Part shown: positions 12,189 through 23,084 of the stretch, in pieces
How the letters are laid out: each line of letters begins with the position of its first letter
How positions within the stretch are numbered: the stretch's first letter is position 1
Assembly: GCF_900107275.1 (NCBI RefSeq)
Contig: NZ_FNPI01000025.1
Span: 1 to 64,000 of the forward strand
DNA: 64,000 nucleotides
Direction: 5' to 3'
From: Evansella caseinilytica
GTDB lineage: Bacteria; Bacillota; Bacilli; Bacillales; Salisediminibacteriaceae
Translations under genes and position numbers: made by a program
The notes under the pieces: generated by a model
Told to the model about the DNA's origin: nothing
What the model saw: the letters and a program-made list of their open reading frames with translations, nothing else
The model's database searches: none

Positions 12189-12519
12189 TTATACACATCA
12201 TTGTGGACAAGGTTATTCATAAAGCTGAACAACTATCCACATAATTGTACACAGGTGTGGATAGTTTCTATTTTAACACAGGTTTTCCACTAGAAAAAAC
12301 AACATTATGATATCAAATAAAGGTTGTATTGGCAATTATTCGTTCTAGTTATCCACATAATTCAACCAGTTGTGTTTTATTTTTGTCCACAACACTATAT
12401 ACTGTGTAAAACATGTCGAAAGTTCTGTGGAAAAATTATTTTTTTGTTGAAAGTTGTCCACAGAAGAAGAAAAAGAAAAACGAGTGGCGAATGTGAAACG
12501 ATTGATAAGGATATCCACA
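12189..12519. other. oriC DnaA-box cluster upstream of dnaA
   Basis: At least nine DnaA boxes or near matches lie here: TTATACACA 12189, TGTGGACAA 12202, CTATCCACA 12233, TTGTACACA 12245, TGTGGATAG 12256, TTATCCACA 12349 (perfect), TTGTCCACA 12383 and 12454, and ATATCCACA 12511. Together with the dnaA-dnaN cluster this makes a bipartite origin flanking dnaA. The region between dnaA and rpmH holds no gene. Confidence 0.88.
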
Positions 12520-12756
12520 GAAAGAAGTGAATTCCGTTTCCGAAAAATTTCGCCACCGTGCAGTGCGTACCATCCTCATGCTTTAAAAACCTGACAGGGC
12601 ATGGAACAAAGTCCGAATTTCACACACTGGTGTTCTGAGCAGGGGAAGTAAGTGGGAGAGAAAAAAATGTCATATGGCAGATGTATGACCGTTGAGAAAT
12701 CCTCTTTTTCAACGTCAGCAGCAAAATGTATGGCAGGATTTTTCCTAACGTTCAAC

Positions 12757-12785
12757 TTGACATTAGCTTATCCGTCTCATATAAT
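12757..12785 (+). promoter_or_regulatory. rpmH promoter
   Basis: A consensus -35 TTGACA (12757-12762), a 17-bp spacer and a consensus -10 TATAAT (12780-12785) lie about 45 bp upstream of rpmH. Confidence 0.88.
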
Positions 12786-12831
12786 TTATAGGACTGTCTT
12801 TATCGTATTATCCCGCAGGAGGTGTTTATAG

Positions 12832-12969
12832 ATGGGAAAACCAACATTTAATCCGAATAACCGTAAACGTAAAAAAGTACACGGTTTTCGTTCACGCATG
12901 AGCACAAAGAACGGACGCAAAGTATTGGCAAATCGTCGCCGCAAGGGAAGAAAAGTACTATCTGCGTAA
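12832..12969 (+). CDS. rpmH: 50S ribosomal protein L34
   Basis: The 45-residue, very basic protein ([35 protein letters not shown]) is ribosomal protein L34. AGGAGG lies about ten bases before the ATG. It is divergent from dnaA across oriC, as in nearly all bacteria, and has its own strong promoter and a terminator. Confidence 0.97.
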   Translation: MGKPTFNPNNRKRKKVHGFRSRMSTKNGRKVLANRRRKGRKVLSA

Positions 12970-12973
12970 TGAG

Positions 12974-13000
12974 GCCACTGTTTATCAGTGGTTTTTTTTT
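12974..13000 (+). terminator. rpmH terminator
   Basis: A 6-bp stem (CCACTG 12975-12980, CAGTGG 12986-12991) is followed by a run of T residues. Confidence 0.75.
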
Positions 13001-13002
13001 AT

Positions 13003-13044
13003 AGTGTTTGTTCTAAAAGATCGTTTTTTATCTTTTTGAACAAA
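13003..13044. repeat. Terminal-inverted-repeat hairpin (family C)
   Basis: AGTGTTTGTTCTAAAAGAT pairs with ATCTTTTTGAACAAAT across a short T-rich loop. The same hairpin, with the same arms, is found at 29812, 44478, 44828 and 58043 and forms one end of the family B repeats. Confidence 0.65.
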
Positions 13045-13219
13045 TGAATTTTTTTGAAGGATTTTGTTTTTATTTCCTGAATTATATTTATGAATAATAG
13101 AAATAACCGGTTTCGTGTAGCGTTAACATTTTTTTTTCTTTATAATGTTAGTTGGGCTTATACACATCCGTTACCGGGGAAACGCGTGATGAACATCGAG
13201 GAATGACGAGGTGCGGCAA

Positions 13220-13597
13220 ATGAAGAAAGACAACCGATTAAAAAAAAATGAAGAGTTCCAGAAGGTATTTCAACAAGGGACGTCGGTGGCGAACCGGCAA
13301 TTTGTCGTATATTCGTTATTCAAAAAAGACCAGGATACCTTGCGGATCGGATTATCTGTCAGTAAAAAAATCGGGAATGCCGTCGCGAGAAATAAAGTAA
13401 AACGTTATATCCGAGAGGGAATGAGGGAATTTATTCCGCAAATGAAGCCGGACCGGGATCTCATCATCATTGCCCGCCAGCCGGTTGTCGGGATGGGAGT
13501 GGACGAAGTTCGTAGATCGCTGCATCATGTTTTACAAAGAGGAAAGCTGCTTCCCCCGAAAAGCAGACAACATCAGAGCAAGGATGATGCAAAATGA
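13220..13597 (+). CDS. rnpA: Ribonuclease P protein component
   Basis: RnpA is the small protein subunit of RNase P, which with the RNA subunit removes 5' leaders of tRNA precursors. The 125-residue basic protein starts [14 protein letters not shown] and has the family motif [14 protein letters not shown]. The ATG at 13220 is preferred to an upstream GTG at 13211 because GAGGTG precedes it at proper spacing and it gives the family N-terminus. Its stop overlaps the yidD start (ATGA). Confidence 0.95.
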   Translation: MKKDNRLKKNEEFQKVFQQGTSVANRQFVVYSLFKKDQDTLRIGLSVSKKIGNAVARNKVKRYIREGMREFIPQMKPDRDLIIIARQPVVGMGVDEVRRSLHHVLQRGKLLPPKSRQHQSKDDAK

Positions 13598-13863
13598 AGT
13601 ACGTGCTGATGGCAATCATTCGTTTTTATCAAAAATACATTTCCAGGTTTACACCTCCTACCTGTCGTTTTTACCCGACATGTTCTCAATACGGGGTGGA
13701 AGCGATTCAACGGTTCGGTGCATGGAAAGGCGGTTGGCTGACGGTTAAAAGAGTACTGAAATGTCAACCATTACATCCAGGAGGCTTTGATCCGGTTCCG
13801 GAGTCAGATTGCTGCAGACACAGGAAACGGAAAACCGCCGCTGATAACAGCGAAGTATTTTAG
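13594..13863 (+). CDS. yidD: Membrane protein insertion efficiency factor YidD
   Basis: The 89-residue protein has the conserved pattern [25 protein letters not shown], split here as FYQKYIS and [12 protein letters not shown], and a C-terminal HPGGFDPVP. YidD homologues assist insertion of membrane proteins and are encoded between rnpA and yidC. The start overlaps the rnpA stop by four bases, indicating translational coupling. Confidence 0.95.
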   Translation: MKYVLMAIIRFYQKYISRFTPPTCRFYPTCSQYGVEAIQRFGAWKGGWLTVKRVLKCQPLHPGGFDPVPESDCCRHRKRKTAADNSEVF

Positions 13864-13919
13864 CGTGAATTTATCATTCAAATATTTAAACAGCAGAAGG
13901 AAGGTTAGGAGGACCGAGC

Positions 13920-14723
13920 GTGGCAAGAAAAACAGCTTTGATCTTTATGTTAGTAAGTGCAATGGTCATAATGACCGGATGTTTTAGTGTCGATCAACCA
14001 ATCCAATCGGACAGTACCGGTATTTGGGATTCTTATTTTGTGTATCCATTATCCTGGTTAATGATAACGATTGCGGAGGCTCTGGGAAATAGCTATGGTT
14101 TGGCGATTATTATCGTAACAATTTTACTTCGTATTTTAATTTTGCCGTTAATGATTAAACAGACAAAAAGTACGAAAGCGATGCAGGCGTTGCAGCCTGA
14201 AATGCAGGCACTCAGAGAAAAATACAGTGCAAAGGATCAGCAGACGCAGCAGAAACTACAGCAGGAAACGATGGGGCTGTTCCAAAAGCACGGGGTAAAC
14301 CCATTGGCGGGATGTCTGCCGATCTTGGTACAAATGCCGATTTTGATCGGATTTTATCATGCAATTATCCGGACACCTCAGATTAATCCGGATATCGATC
14401 CGTCCTTCGTTGCCGATCCGCAAGTATTTTTGTGGTTTGAGCTGGGAAGCGCCGATCCTTATTATCTCTTACCGTTAATTGCAGGGGCTACGACGTTTAT
14501 CCAACAAAAAATGATGATGGTAAGCGATAACCCGCAAATGAAAATGATGATGTATATCATGCCGATCATGATTATGGCTTTTGCAGCTTTCTTCCCGGCC
14601 GCTTTAGCATTATATTGGGTTATTGGTAACATTTTCATGATTGTTCAAACTTATTTTATTACCGGACCGAACGTCGGAAAAAATCCGGCACAGTCTAAAA
14701 CAGGGGGAGCGAAAAAGAAGTGA
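13920..14723 (+). CDS. yidC: Membrane protein insertase YidC (SpoIIIJ type), lipoprotein
   Basis: YidC/Oxa1-family insertase of 267 residues. The N-terminus is a lipoprotein signal with lipobox IMTG-Cys21, as in Gram-positive YidC1/SpoIIIJ. Five hydrophobic segments follow, with the basic cytoplasmic loop containing [17 protein letters not shown]. The start is GTG preceded by TAGGAGGA. In B. subtilis SpoIIIJ is needed for sigma-G activation in the forespore, so the gene may serve both vegetative insertion and sporulation. Its stop overlaps jag by four bases. Confidence 0.95.
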   Translation: MARKTALIFMLVSAMVIMTGCFSVDQPIQSDSTGIWDSYFVYPLSWLMITIAEALGNSYGLAIIIVTILLRILILPLMIKQTKSTKAMQALQPEMQALREKYSAKDQQTQQKLQQETMGLFQKHGVNPLAGCLPILVQMPILIGFYHAIIRTPQINPDIDPSFVADPQVFLWFELGSADPYYLLPLIAGATTFIQQKMMMVSDNPQMKMMMYIMPIMIMAFAAFFPAALALYWVIGNIFMIVQTYFITGPNVGKNPAQSKTGGAKKK

Positions 14724-15337
14724 GAAAAGTAACTGTTTCTGGTAAAACGGTGGATGAAGCGATTGAACAAGGGTTGCAGAAGCTCGATACAACAAGAGAA
14801 AATGTAGATATCAAAGTGCTGGAAGAACCGCAAAAAGGATTGTTTGGACTGCTTGGCGGCAAGCCGGCAGTTGTTGAGGTGGCAGTGAAGCCTGATCCTG
14901 TAAAAGAAGCGATCGTGTTTTTACGGGATACAATTGATAAAATGGGTATTTCCGCAAGCGTGGATAAGGAAGAAAGGGCTGAAGGGATCTACTTGAATAT
15001 TACAGGAGTAGATATCGGTGTTCTCATCGGAAAAAGGGGACAAACCCTTGATTCTCTTCAGTATTTAGTGAATCTTGTAGCAAATCGTCAATCGAGCAAT
15101 TATGTCCGCATTTATTTAGACGCAGAAGGTTACCGAGAGCGTCGCAAGGAAGCTCTCGAAACTCTTGCTTCACGGTTAAGCAGTAAAGCGCTGCGAACCA
15201 AACGGGAGGTTCGTTTGGAACCAATGAACGCACACGAAAGGAAGATCATTCACACCGCGTTGCAAAACGTGAAAGGTGTCGCGACATATTCTGACGGGGA
15301 AGAACCAAATCGGTATATCGTCGTTGCGCCGAAATAA
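14720..15337 (+). CDS. jag: RNA-binding protein Jag (KhpB)
   Basis: The 205-residue protein has the three-part Jag architecture: an N-terminal Jag_N domain (about 1-50, [18 protein letters not shown]), a KH domain ([17 protein letters not shown]) and a C-terminal R3H domain ([15 protein letters not shown]). It is an RNA-binding partner of KhpA and is coupled to yidC by a four-base overlap with a GTG start. Confidence 0.95.
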   Translation: MRKVTVSGKTVDEAIEQGLQKLDTTRENVDIKVLEEPQKGLFGLLGGKPAVVEVAVKPDPVKEAIVFLRDTIDKMGISASVDKEERAEGIYLNITGVDIGVLIGKRGQTLDSLQYLVNLVANRQSSNYVRIYLDAEGYRERRKEALETLASRLSSKALRTKREVRLEPMNAHERKIIHTALQNVKGVATYSDGEEPNRYIVVAPK

Positions 15338-15384
15338 ATGAACGTCGATTTATTACATGCAGTAAACAAATAATAAAAGTAACG

Positions 15385-15430
15385 AGAGGATGTCGAAGCG
15401 GCAAAAGTCAGCTGGGGAGACATCCTCTGT
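15385..15430 (+). terminator. Hairpin downstream of jag
   Basis: AGAGGATGTC (15385-15394) pairs with GACATCCTCT (15419-15428), a 10-bp perfect stem, about 50 bp beyond the jag stop. The T-tract after it is poor, so termination is likely but not certain. The rest of 15338-15663 is AT-rich with nothing else recognisable. Confidence 0.5.
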
Positions 15431-15663
15431 TGTATTCATAAAGCATTGAATACTCTTTGAATACAACGCTTAAGATAAAAAAACAGTCATTCAAGATAAA
15501 AACGTTCATTGGATCAGATAATGTGCTAAAATGTTAAAGGATTACCCCATAGTTCATTAAGCCAATAAATAAAGAAAAAATTTGAGCTGTGAGCACATAA
15601 TTTAATTTAATGGGAGTTAATATTTATTGGTATCAATACTTTTCACATGGAGGAGATTAAAAA

Positions 15664-16661
15664 ATGAAGTTAATAGGTCGGTATAGTTGTTTTTTTAGTG
15701 CTTTTGTTAACATTAGCTTTAGTGATACCACTAAATTTTGTTAAAGCTGAAAAAATAACAGAGGATGAAGAAGAAATTTTAAATTCATCAATGGTATTTG
15801 AAACCGAAGAGATGGAAAATTTAAAGTCATTAGGATTTACAGAAGACGAAATAGTTAATATGAGTCAAGAAGAATATGACTTAAATAAAGATTTAAAAGG
15901 TGAAATTATTTCAAGTGAAACAAAGTATTATAAAGTCTATGAATATATTGAGGATAAAAATCAGTTATTTAATATAAATTCATTAAGTACTCAAGATGAC
16001 CATGTTTTTACTGAGATAGAATTGAGCAAAGAACAGTACTATAATGAACTTGCACAAATAGATGAAACTGATGCTGAAACTGGTTTCTTTCAAGTAGCCA
16101 GTAGTGCAAAATCGGTGTCTAAATCAAAAAAGTACGTCTTATAAAACAATGACTGTAACTGTTTCAAAACTTTCGAATGGGAAGTATAGAGTAAAATGTT
16201 CAGTTAATTGGGATAAAAAAATGCCGAGTAATCGTAAAACTGATGTTATTGGAGTCGGTATTAATAATGCCCAGTGGAGACCAGCCGGAGGAGAGTACGG
16301 TAAACAAACATGGACTATATTTAATACAAAAACCAATACTAATACAACAGGTAGTAGTACATACAACAGTTCTAGTAATAAATGGAAGTGTGGTAAAGAT
16401 GCTTATGCTTTAAAAATGAATTTAAAAGATAATCCAAGTTCAAATAAAAAAGTAACAAATATTAAATTATATATGTATTATACAGTAACACCTACAGGAA
16501 GTTTGCCTAAATGGCTGGATGCATATGGTCAATATTCTCATCAAGAAACAAAAACTGAAATTAGCCCAACAATAAATTTTGATGGTACAGGCGGCTTTAC
16601 AATAAGTAACAGTACCAAATTCAGTCATTCTTATGTTACAGCTTCATTAAAAACAAAATAA
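15664..16661 (+). pseudogene. Secreted protein gene broken by two frameshifts
   Basis: An ATG at 15664 follows GGAGG at good spacing, but its frame closes within 30 codons. The next frame carries a secretion signal core (VLLLTLALVIPLNFVKA) and an acidic propeptide-like region up to about 16125. A third frame then continues as a serine/threonine/asparagine-rich beta-type domain (SYKTMTVTVSKLSNGKYRVK, then WTIFNTKTN, MNLKDN) to 16661. The shifts fall near 15675 (one extra base) and in the A6 run at about 16125. The reconstructed product is about 330 residues with no function I recognise. The stretch is clearly more AT-rich than its neighbours, suggesting acquisition. Confidence 0.65.
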
Positions 16662-16752
16662 GACGAAAGCAAACAATGCTATTTTCGATAGAAATGCTGA
16701 AGCAAATGGAAACGAGGACCGTTTAAAAGAAAAGATTGAACAGTTTAGCGCG

Positions 16753-17130
16753 TTGAATGCAGAAGATCAAGTAAAAATAGCAACGATCGAAAAGAAACTG
16801 GTGTTTGCCAAGGATGATCAAATCATTCTTTTTGTCGATGAATCAGGTGGAGTGGGCTATGCAATGATGAAGAATGGGAAAATGGAAACAGTTGTTTACG
16901 GAGACATGGAGCAAGGGTACGACCAAGTTAACAATTTCTTCATTGCATACGGCAAAAAGCCGGATAAAGAAAATACCGAACTAACGGTTGTTATTCATAC
17001 GGATAACAATCACAGGGATATACAAAAATCCTTTCCGTTAGAGCAAGGGAGCTTTTATTTAGTCGCAGAAGAGATTCCTGAAGATATAACCCATACCAGA
17101 GTATTAATGGAAAATTATCAATTTAAGTAA
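16753..17130 (+). CDS. Hypothetical protein, probable 3' gene fragment
   Basis: The 125-residue product (TTG start) is charged and has no recognisable domain or signal. The same frame stays open upstream to 16651 (IFDRNAEANGNEDRLKEKIE), with no good start codon or ribosome-binding site, directly after the AT-rich broken gene. Codon and base use look like the core genome, unlike the preceding insert. It looks like the C-terminal part of a resident gene whose 5' part was lost. Confidence 0.45.
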   Translation: MNAEDQVKIATIEKKLVFAKDDQIILFVDESGGVGYAMMKNGKMETVVYGDMEQGYDQVNNFFIAYGKKPDKENTELTVVIHTDNNHRDIQKSFPLEQGSFYLVAEEIPEDITHTRVLMENYQFK

Positions 17131-17194
17131 TTTTAGAGGTTTGCTCAAGGCTAACGCACCACAGATTAATCCTGCCAGATCTGCAAATGATAAA

Positions 17195-17241
17195 GGCAGT
17201 CTCAAAATACACGGAATGTGGATTTCGAGACTGTCTTTTTT
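17195..17241 (+). terminator. Terminator before the mnmE leader region
   Basis: GGCAGTCTC (17195-17203) pairs with GAGACTGTC (17227-17235), followed by seven T residues. Confidence 0.8.
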
Positions 17242-17247
17242 TCGTTC

Positions 17248-17496
17248 TGTCCACTACAGGTGGACAACAATTGCGTGGCCGTGGGGTCTTCTTGGTTCTC
17301 GCTCCTTCTGTTATACAACAAATAGTTACAGAAACAGCAAAAAGGTAACGATCGATTATCCACAACGACCGGTTTTTATTTACCATGTGGATTGTGGATA
17401 TGATATAAATGGAGTAGCAGATTGTCCACAACGATTTTGGGGATGAAAACAGGGAATTGAGCCAAAGCTGTAAAAGACGAGAAGCTTTTATCCACA
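17248..17496. other. DnaA-box cluster upstream of mnmE
   Basis: Two perfect boxes TTATCCACA (17356-17364 and 17488-17496), TTGTCCACA (17422), TGTGGATTG (17386), TGTGGATAT (17393) and a TGTCCAC/GTGGACA inverted pair (17248-17266) lie within 250 bp and outside the bipartite oriC. Bacillus chromosomes carry DnaA-box clusters away from oriC that titrate or recruit DnaA. No gene is seen in this stretch. Confidence 0.7.
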
Positions 17497-17603
17497 AGTG
17501 GATTATGGTATTCTAATATTTTGGGAACGTCATAAAGCAAGACGCCATTTTTTTACTGGTTGTCATCATCATTTGAAGAAGCAGACAAAAGGAAGTGTTG
17601 AGG

Positions 17604-18980
17604 ATGGAATTGGATACAATTTCCGCCATATCGACGCCGATGGGTGAAGGAGCAATCGCGATTGTCCGAATCAGCGGGGAGGAGGCAGTCGTAATTGCCG
17701 ATCGTTTATATAAAGGAAAGAAGTCATTGCGTGAAGTAGAAAGTCACACGATAAACTACGGACATATCGTCGATCCGAAGTCCGGAGATGTCATCGAAGA
17801 GGTGATGGTGTCGGTATTAAAAGCACCAAGGACATTCACGAAGGAAGATATGATTGAAATCAATTGCCATGGCGGAATCGTTTCGGTAAACCGGATTCTC
17901 CAGCTTGTGCTCAATGAAGGAGCAAGATTGGCAGAACCAGGGGAGTTCACCAAGCGGGCTTTTCTGAATGGACGTATTGATTTGTCGCAAGCGGAAGGAG
18001 TCATTGATTTAATCCGCGCTAAAACCGATAAGGCGATGAATGTTGCAATGAAGCAAGTGGAGGGAAAGCTGTCGCAGCGAATTCAAAAGCTGCGGCAAGC
18101 CTTGCTAGAAACATTGGCTCACGTCGAAGTTAATATTGATTATCCCGAATATGATGCAGAGGAAATGACGTTGGCATTGCTGAAGGAAAAAGCCGAATAT
18201 GTGCAAAAAGACATCGAGCGGCTGTTACAAACGGCACAGCAGGGGAAAATTCTTCGTGACGGCCTTTCCACCGTGATTATCGGTCGTCCGAATGTCGGGA
18301 AATCCTCGTTGCTGAACAGCCTCGTTCAGGAAACGAAGGCGATTGTTACTGACATACCGGGGACAACGAGAGATGTGATTGAGGAATTTGTCAACATTCG
18401 CGGAGTTCCGCTGCGCTTACTGGATACGGCGGGAATCCGTGAAACAGAGGATGTTGTTGAAAAAATAGGGGTGGAACGTTCACGGAAGGTTGTTGAAGAA
18501 GCTGAGCTCGTACTTCTCGTTTTGAATTATAATGAGACGTTGACGGCAGCGGATGAAGAGCTGTTTCAGATCAGTAAAGGCCGGGACCGGATCATTCTTA
18601 TCAATAAAAGCGATTTGCCGATGAAAACGGATATGGAACGCATCCGGAAATTGGCGGAAAATCAGCCGGTTATCACGACCTCGATTCTAATGGACGAAGG
18701 ACTTGATGAGCTGGAAGAGGCTATTAAAACACTGTTTTTTAAAGGCGATCTGGAGCCGGGGGATATGACCTATGTATCCAATTCACGGCATATTGCTTTA
18801 TTGGAGCAGGCGAAAAGATCCATCGCCGATGCCATTGAAGCGGCAGCTGCCGCTATGCCGGTGGACATGGTGCAAATCGATATAACGAAAACATGGGAGC
18901 TGCTCGGCGAAGTGATTGGTGAAAGCGTTCATGACAGCCTGATTGATCAGTTGTTTTCCCAATTTTGTTTAGGCAAATGA
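17604..18980 (+). CDS. mnmE: tRNA modification GTPase MnmE
   Basis: MnmE works with MnmG to install the carboxymethylaminomethyl group at U34 of certain tRNAs. The 458-residue protein has the N-terminal tetrahydrofolate-binding domain ([16 protein letters not shown]), the helical domain, an inserted G domain ([29 protein letters not shown]) and the C-terminal FCLGK with the conserved cysteine. I chose the ATG at 17604 ([11 protein letters not shown]) because GGAAG precedes it; an in-frame GTG nine bases upstream is less likely. It forms an operon with mnmG and rsmG. Confidence 0.97.
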   Translation: MELDTISAISTPMGEGAIAIVRISGEEAVVIADRLYKGKKSLREVESHTINYGHIVDPKSGDVIEEVMVSVLKAPRTFTKEDMIEINCHGGIVSVNRILQLVLNEGARLAEPGEFTKRAFLNGRIDLSQAEGVIDLIRAKTDKAMNVAMKQVEGKLSQRIQKLRQALLETLAHVEVNIDYPEYDAEEMTLALLKEKAEYVQKDIERLLQTAQQGKILRDGLSTVIIGRPNVGKSSLLNSLVQETKAIVTDIPGTTRDVIEEFVNIRGVPLRLLDTAGIRETEDVVEKIGVERSRKVVEEAELVLLVLNYNETLTAADEELFQISKGRDRIILINKSDLPMKTDMERIRKLAENQPVITTSILMDEGLDELEEAIKTLFFKGDLEPGDMTYVSNSRHIALLEQAKRSIADAIEAAAAAMPVDMVQIDITKTWELLGEVIGESVHDSLIDQLFSQFCLGK

Positions 18981-19066
18981 TGGAAGGTATATGAAAGTCA
19001 AATTTGAAACATTCGGAATGCTGCCTAACCGCAGCGCTTCCGCTTTTCTTATAAGGAGGTGACTCT

Positions 19067-20959
19067 ATGGCTTACCATGGAGGAGAATATGATGTTATCG
19101 TCGTCGGCGCCGGTCATGCCGGTGTTGAAGCGGCACTGGCTGCGGCACGCATGGGCGCCGATACACTGATGCTGACAATGAATTTGGATGCTATTGCCTA
19201 TATGCCATGTAACCCATCCATCGGTGGACCGGCAAAAGGAATCGTTGTCCGGGAAATCGACGCGCTCGGCGGGGAAATGGGAAGAAATATCGATAAAACC
19301 CATATTCAAATGCGGATGCTAAATACCGGGAAAGGACCGGCAGTACGCGCATTGCGAGCGCAGGCAGACAAGTTTTTGTATCAGCATGAAATGAAAAAAA
19401 CGCTTGAAGAAACGGAAAATTTACTACTGCGTCAGGGGATGGTGGAGCGGCTGATTGTTGATGAAGCGAAGGTCCGCGGAGTGATGACGAAAACCGGCGC
19501 CGAATATTACGCTAAAACAGTCATTATTACAACCGGGACATATTTGCGGGGAAAAATCATTATCGGCGATCTAGCATATGAAAGCGGCCCCAATAATCAG
19601 CAGCCATCGATTCATCTATCCCATCACTTACAGGAGTTGGGCTTTGAAATCGTTCGCTTTAAAACAGGAACACCGCCACGGGTAAACAGTCAGACAATTG
19701 ATTATGACAAAACAGAAATACAGCCGGGCGATGAGGTTCCACGGGCATTTTCTTATGAAACAACGAAATTTATCACCGACCAGCTTCCTTGCTGGTTGAC
19801 CTATACCAATGAACATACCCATGAAATCATCAATAATAATTTAAATCGGTCGCCGATGTTTTCCGGAATGATTGAGGGAACCGGCGCAAGATATTGTCCA
19901 TCCATCGAGGACAAAATCGTCCGCTTTCATGACAAGCCGCGGCATCAAATCTTTTTGGAACCGGAAGGCAGGGATACAAAGGAAGTTTACGTCCAGGGGC
20001 TTTCCACCAGCTTGCCGGAGGATGTACAGCGCGATATTTTAAAATCAATTCCCGGATTGGAAAATGTGACGATGATGCGAGCCGGCTACGCGATTGAATA
20101 TGATGTTATTGTTCCTTCGCAGCTGTGGCCGACATTGGAAACAAAGAAAATTTCCGGACTGTTTACGGCGGGACAAATCAACGGTACGAGCGGATATGAG
20201 GAAGCGGCGGGACAAGGAATTATTGCGGGAATCAATGCGGCTTTGAAGGTACAGAAAAAGGAACCGCTCATTTTGGATCGCTCAGAGGCATATATCGGTG
20301 TGTTGATTGATGATTTAGTAACAAAAGGAACGAATGAACCGTATCGTTTGCTCACATCCAGAGCGGAATATCGTTTATTGCTCCGACACGATAATGCCGA
20401 TTTACGTTTAACCGAAAAAGGTTACAAGATCGGTCTGATTACTGAGGAAAGATATCGACGTTACTTGGAAAAACATGAAGCTATCCAGAATGAAATAAAA
20501 AGACTGGAAAAAACGATCATTAAAGCAACGGAGGAAGTTCGTTCGCTTATGGTTGAACTCGGGTCGGCGCCAATGAAAGAAGCGACGAATGCCGCAGTGT
20601 TGCTTAAGCGTCCTGAAGTAACATACGAACATATTGCGAAGCTGGTGCCTACAGAAGCAGCCATTGATGAGGAAGTTGCTGAGCAAGTGGAAATTCAAAT
20701 TAAATATGAAGGATATATTTCCAAACAGATGGAGCAAGTGGAAAAGTTAAAGAAAATGGAGAACAAAAAGCTGCCGGAGGATCTGGACTATGAGTCTATT
20801 CACGGACTTGCTACGGAAGCGAGGCAAAAGCTTTCCAAAGTTCGACCGCTATCTGTTGCTCAGGCTTCGCGAATTTCCGGTGTCAATCCGGCGGACATTT
20901 CCATCCTCCTTGTTTATCTGGAGCAAGGGAAATTAAAGCGCGTCAGTAATGGTCAGTAG
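19067..20959 (+). CDS. mnmG: tRNA uridine modification enzyme MnmG (GidA)
   Basis: The FAD-dependent partner of MnmE, 630 residues. It has the N-terminal dinucleotide-binding motif [17 protein letters not shown], the conserved [10 protein letters not shown], the FAD-site region [18 protein letters not shown] and the C-terminal helical domain that contacts MnmE. GGAGGTG lies ahead of the ATG. It starts 86 bp after mnmE and ends 15 bp before rsmG. Confidence 0.97.
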   Translation: MAYHGGEYDVIVVGAGHAGVEAALAAARMGADTLMLTMNLDAIAYMPCNPSIGGPAKGIVVREIDALGGEMGRNIDKTHIQMRMLNTGKGPAVRALRAQADKFLYQHEMKKTLEETENLLLRQGMVERLIVDEAKVRGVMTKTGAEYYAKTVIITTGTYLRGKIIIGDLAYESGPNNQQPSIHLSHHLQELGFEIVRFKTGTPPRVNSQTIDYDKTEIQPGDEVPRAFSYETTKFITDQLPCWLTYTNEHTHEIINNNLNRSPMFSGMIEGTGARYCPSIEDKIVRFHDKPRHQIFLEPEGRDTKEVYVQGLSTSLPEDVQRDILKSIPGLENVTMMRAGYAIEYDVIVPSQLWPTLETKKISGLFTAGQINGTSGYEEAAGQGIIAGINAALKVQKKEPLILDRSEAYIGVLIDDLVTKGTNEPYRLLTSRAEYRLLLRHDNADLRLTEKGYKIGLITEERYRRYLEKHEAIQNEIKRLEKTIIKATEEVRSLMVELGSAPMKEATNAAVLLKRPEVTYEHIAKLVPTEAAIDEEVAEQVEIQIKYEGYISKQMEQVEKLKKMENKKLPEDLDYESIHGLATEARQKLSKVRPLSVAQASRISGVNPADISILLVYLEQGKLKRVSNGQ

Positions 20960-20974
20960 GGGAGGAATAAAGAT

Positions 20975-21688
20975 ATGAACGAGCAGCAATTTAAAGAAGC
21001 TCTGTCTCATAAAGGAATCGGATTATCTGACGGACAATTAAGCCAGTTTCGTCAGTACTATGAGACGCTGGTTGACTGGAACGGGCGGATGAATTTAACC
21101 GCGATAACCGCTAAAGCCGACGTTTATTTAAAGCATTTTTATGATTCTTTGTCTGTTGCTTTTTATTTCGATTTTCAACAGCAGCTGAAGATTATTGATG
21201 TGGGTGCAGGCGCCGGATTTCCGAGCATTCCGTTAAAAATTTGTTTTCCTCATCTGGATGTATCCATTGTCGATTCGTTGAATAAACGGATTACCTTCTT
21301 AAATGCATTGGCGGAAGAGCTTGAGATGACCGGTGTCACCTTTTACCATGACAGAGCGGAGGATTTTGGCCATAAACCCGAGCACCGGGAACAGTACGAT
21401 GTTTCCTTGGCTCGGGCAGTAGCCAGATTGCCGGTGTTAGCGGAATTTTGTCTCCCCCTTGTCAAAAAGGACGGAAGTTTTATCGCAATGAAAGGGGCGG
21501 GGGCAGAGGAAGAGCGTCAGGATGCCAAAAAAGCTGTCGCTGTTCTTGGCGGTGAAACATCGACGATTCATCCTTTTCATCTCCCAAAAGAGGAAGGTGA
21601 ACGTTCCATTATTGTAATAAGCAAAACGAAGGCAACGCCGAAAAAATACCCGAGAAAACCAGGTGTGCCGGCAAAAAAGCCATTGTAG
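20975..21688 (+). CDS. rsmG: 16S rRNA (guanine-N7) methyltransferase RsmG
   Basis: RsmG (GidB) methylates G527 of 16S rRNA; its loss gives low-level streptomycin resistance. The 237-residue protein has the SAM-binding motif [16 protein letters not shown] and the family pattern [13 protein letters not shown]. It is last in the mnmE-mnmG-rsmG operon, with GGGGAGG before the ATG. Confidence 0.96.
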   Translation: MNEQQFKEALSHKGIGLSDGQLSQFRQYYETLVDWNGRMNLTAITAKADVYLKHFYDSLSVAFYFDFQQQLKIIDVGAGAGFPSIPLKICFPHLDVSIVDSLNKRITFLNALAEELEMTGVTFYHDRAEDFGHKPEHREQYDVSLARAVARLPVLAEFCLPLVKKDGSFIAMKGAGAEEERQDAKKAVAVLGGETSTIHPFHLPKEEGERSIIVISKTKATPKKYPRKPGVPAKKPL

Positions 21689-21859
21689 CCGGCTGATATG
21701 AATTTGTTTAAACGAGGGGATAGCGGCGAATACAACAGTATTAGAATATAAGGACTATGAACGAGTTTCTTAACAAGTGTTTTCATGTTGTTGCGGAAAA
21801 ACGATTAAATCCAGTACGACGCTAAAAACAACATTATTTTTCATTTTAAAAAAACAAAA

Positions 21860-21875
21860 TGTTTCACGTGAAACA
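21860..21875. other. parS site (rsmG-noc intergenic)
   Basis: TGTTTCACGTGAAACA is a perfect match to the 16-bp palindromic parS site bound by ParB/Spo0J. It lies 340 bp upstream of noc. The rest of 21689-22211 holds no other recognisable feature. Confidence 0.93.
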
Positions 21876-22211
21876 TTTTGTTTTTTACCGGTACGATAAT
21901 TATTTGAACAAAGACGATAAATAAGCTGTAATTTTTGCAGTTTCATGTATAATAATGATGTATATATGAGAAGGCGATTTATCAATATGCAAGCCGGTTT
22001 GAAGCAGTTGTTGACGAGCGGCAGGATTTTCGTTTTTTTTAACGAATACATATTAAAGTATGTATTCAAAAAGGATGACAAACAAGGGACAAGAAGTTTG
22101 AAGCGCCGTGTCGCAAGCAGTGAAAGGACACGGCAACTACGTTATTCACTGTTACTGTTCTCGTTTTTTTGATCATCCTCATAAAGGTAGTTTTTTTAAG
22201 GTGGTGTGGCC

Positions 22212-23084
22212 ATGAAACATTCTTTTTCCCGTTTATTTGGATTAAATGATAAAAATGAAGACAATGAGATGGAGCAGGCAATGGCAGTAGAGGAAGACTT
22301 GTCCATTGCTGAAAAGGAAGAGGTTCATCAATTACCGGTAGATGAAATTGTTCCTAATCGCTTTCAGCCAAGAACGGTATTTCAGGATGAACGAATTGAT
22401 GAGCTGGCGCAAACAATTAAAACCCACGGCATTATTCAACCGATCGTCGTCCGCATGAGAGATGACAAATATGAAATTATTGCCGGAGAAAGACGCTGGC
22501 GTGCAGTTAAAAAACTCGGATGGCAATCGATTCCTGCCGTCATCAAGGAATTTAATGATTCACAAACGGCATCTGTTGCGCTGATTGAAAATCTTCAACG
22601 GGAAGGATTAACTGCCATTGAGGAGGCGGCTGCGTATGCCAGGCTGCTGGAACTGCATCATTTGACACAGGAAAGCCTGGCACAGAGACTTGGAAAAGGA
22701 CAATCGACCATTGCCAATAAATTGCGGTTGTTGAACTTACCTGATGCTGTTCAAGAGGCACTGCTGAATCGCTCAATTTCTGAACGTCATGCAAGAGCAT
22801 TAATCGCTTTGAAAGATCCGGTGCAGCAAGAAAAATTGCTGGAACGGATCATTACGAATGATTTGAACGTCAAACAGACGGAAGAAGCGGTAAAAAAACT
22901 TAAAGAAGGAAAAACGGAGAAAAAAAAGCCGATCCGCAAAGGTGTTTCCAAAGATATGCGCCTAGCGATGAACACGATCAGAAAATCGGTGGACATGGTT
23001 GTACAAACGGGAATGCACATCGATACTTCCGAAGAAGAGCACGACGAATATTATCAGTTCACAATACGAATCCCGAAATCATAA
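22212..23084 (+). CDS. noc: Nucleoid occlusion protein Noc
   Basis: Noc is a ParB paralogue that binds its own sites, associates with the membrane and blocks division over the nucleoid. The 290-residue protein starts [11 protein letters not shown], the amphipathic membrane-targeting helix typical of Noc rather than Spo0J. It then has the ParB CTPase box [10 protein letters not shown], the [13 protein letters not shown] segment and a helix-turn-helix ([19 protein letters not shown]). I chose the ATG at 22212 over a GTG six bases upstream because of spacing from AAGGTGG. Noc-type binding palindromes were not seen in this window. Confidence 0.94.
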   Translation: MKHSFSRLFGLNDKNEDNEMEQAMAVEEDLSIAEKEEVHQLPVDEIVPNRFQPRTVFQDERIDELAQTIKTHGIIQPIVVRMRDDKYEIIAGERRWRAVKKLGWQSIPAVIKEFNDSQTASVALIENLQREGLTAIEEAAAYARLLELHHLTQESLAQRLGKGQSTIANKLRLLNLPDAVQEALLNRSISERHARALIALKDPVQQEKLLERIITNDLNVKQTEEAVKKLKEGKTEKKKPIRKGVSKDMRLAMNTIRKSVDMVVQTGMHIDTSEEEHDEYYQFTIRIPKS

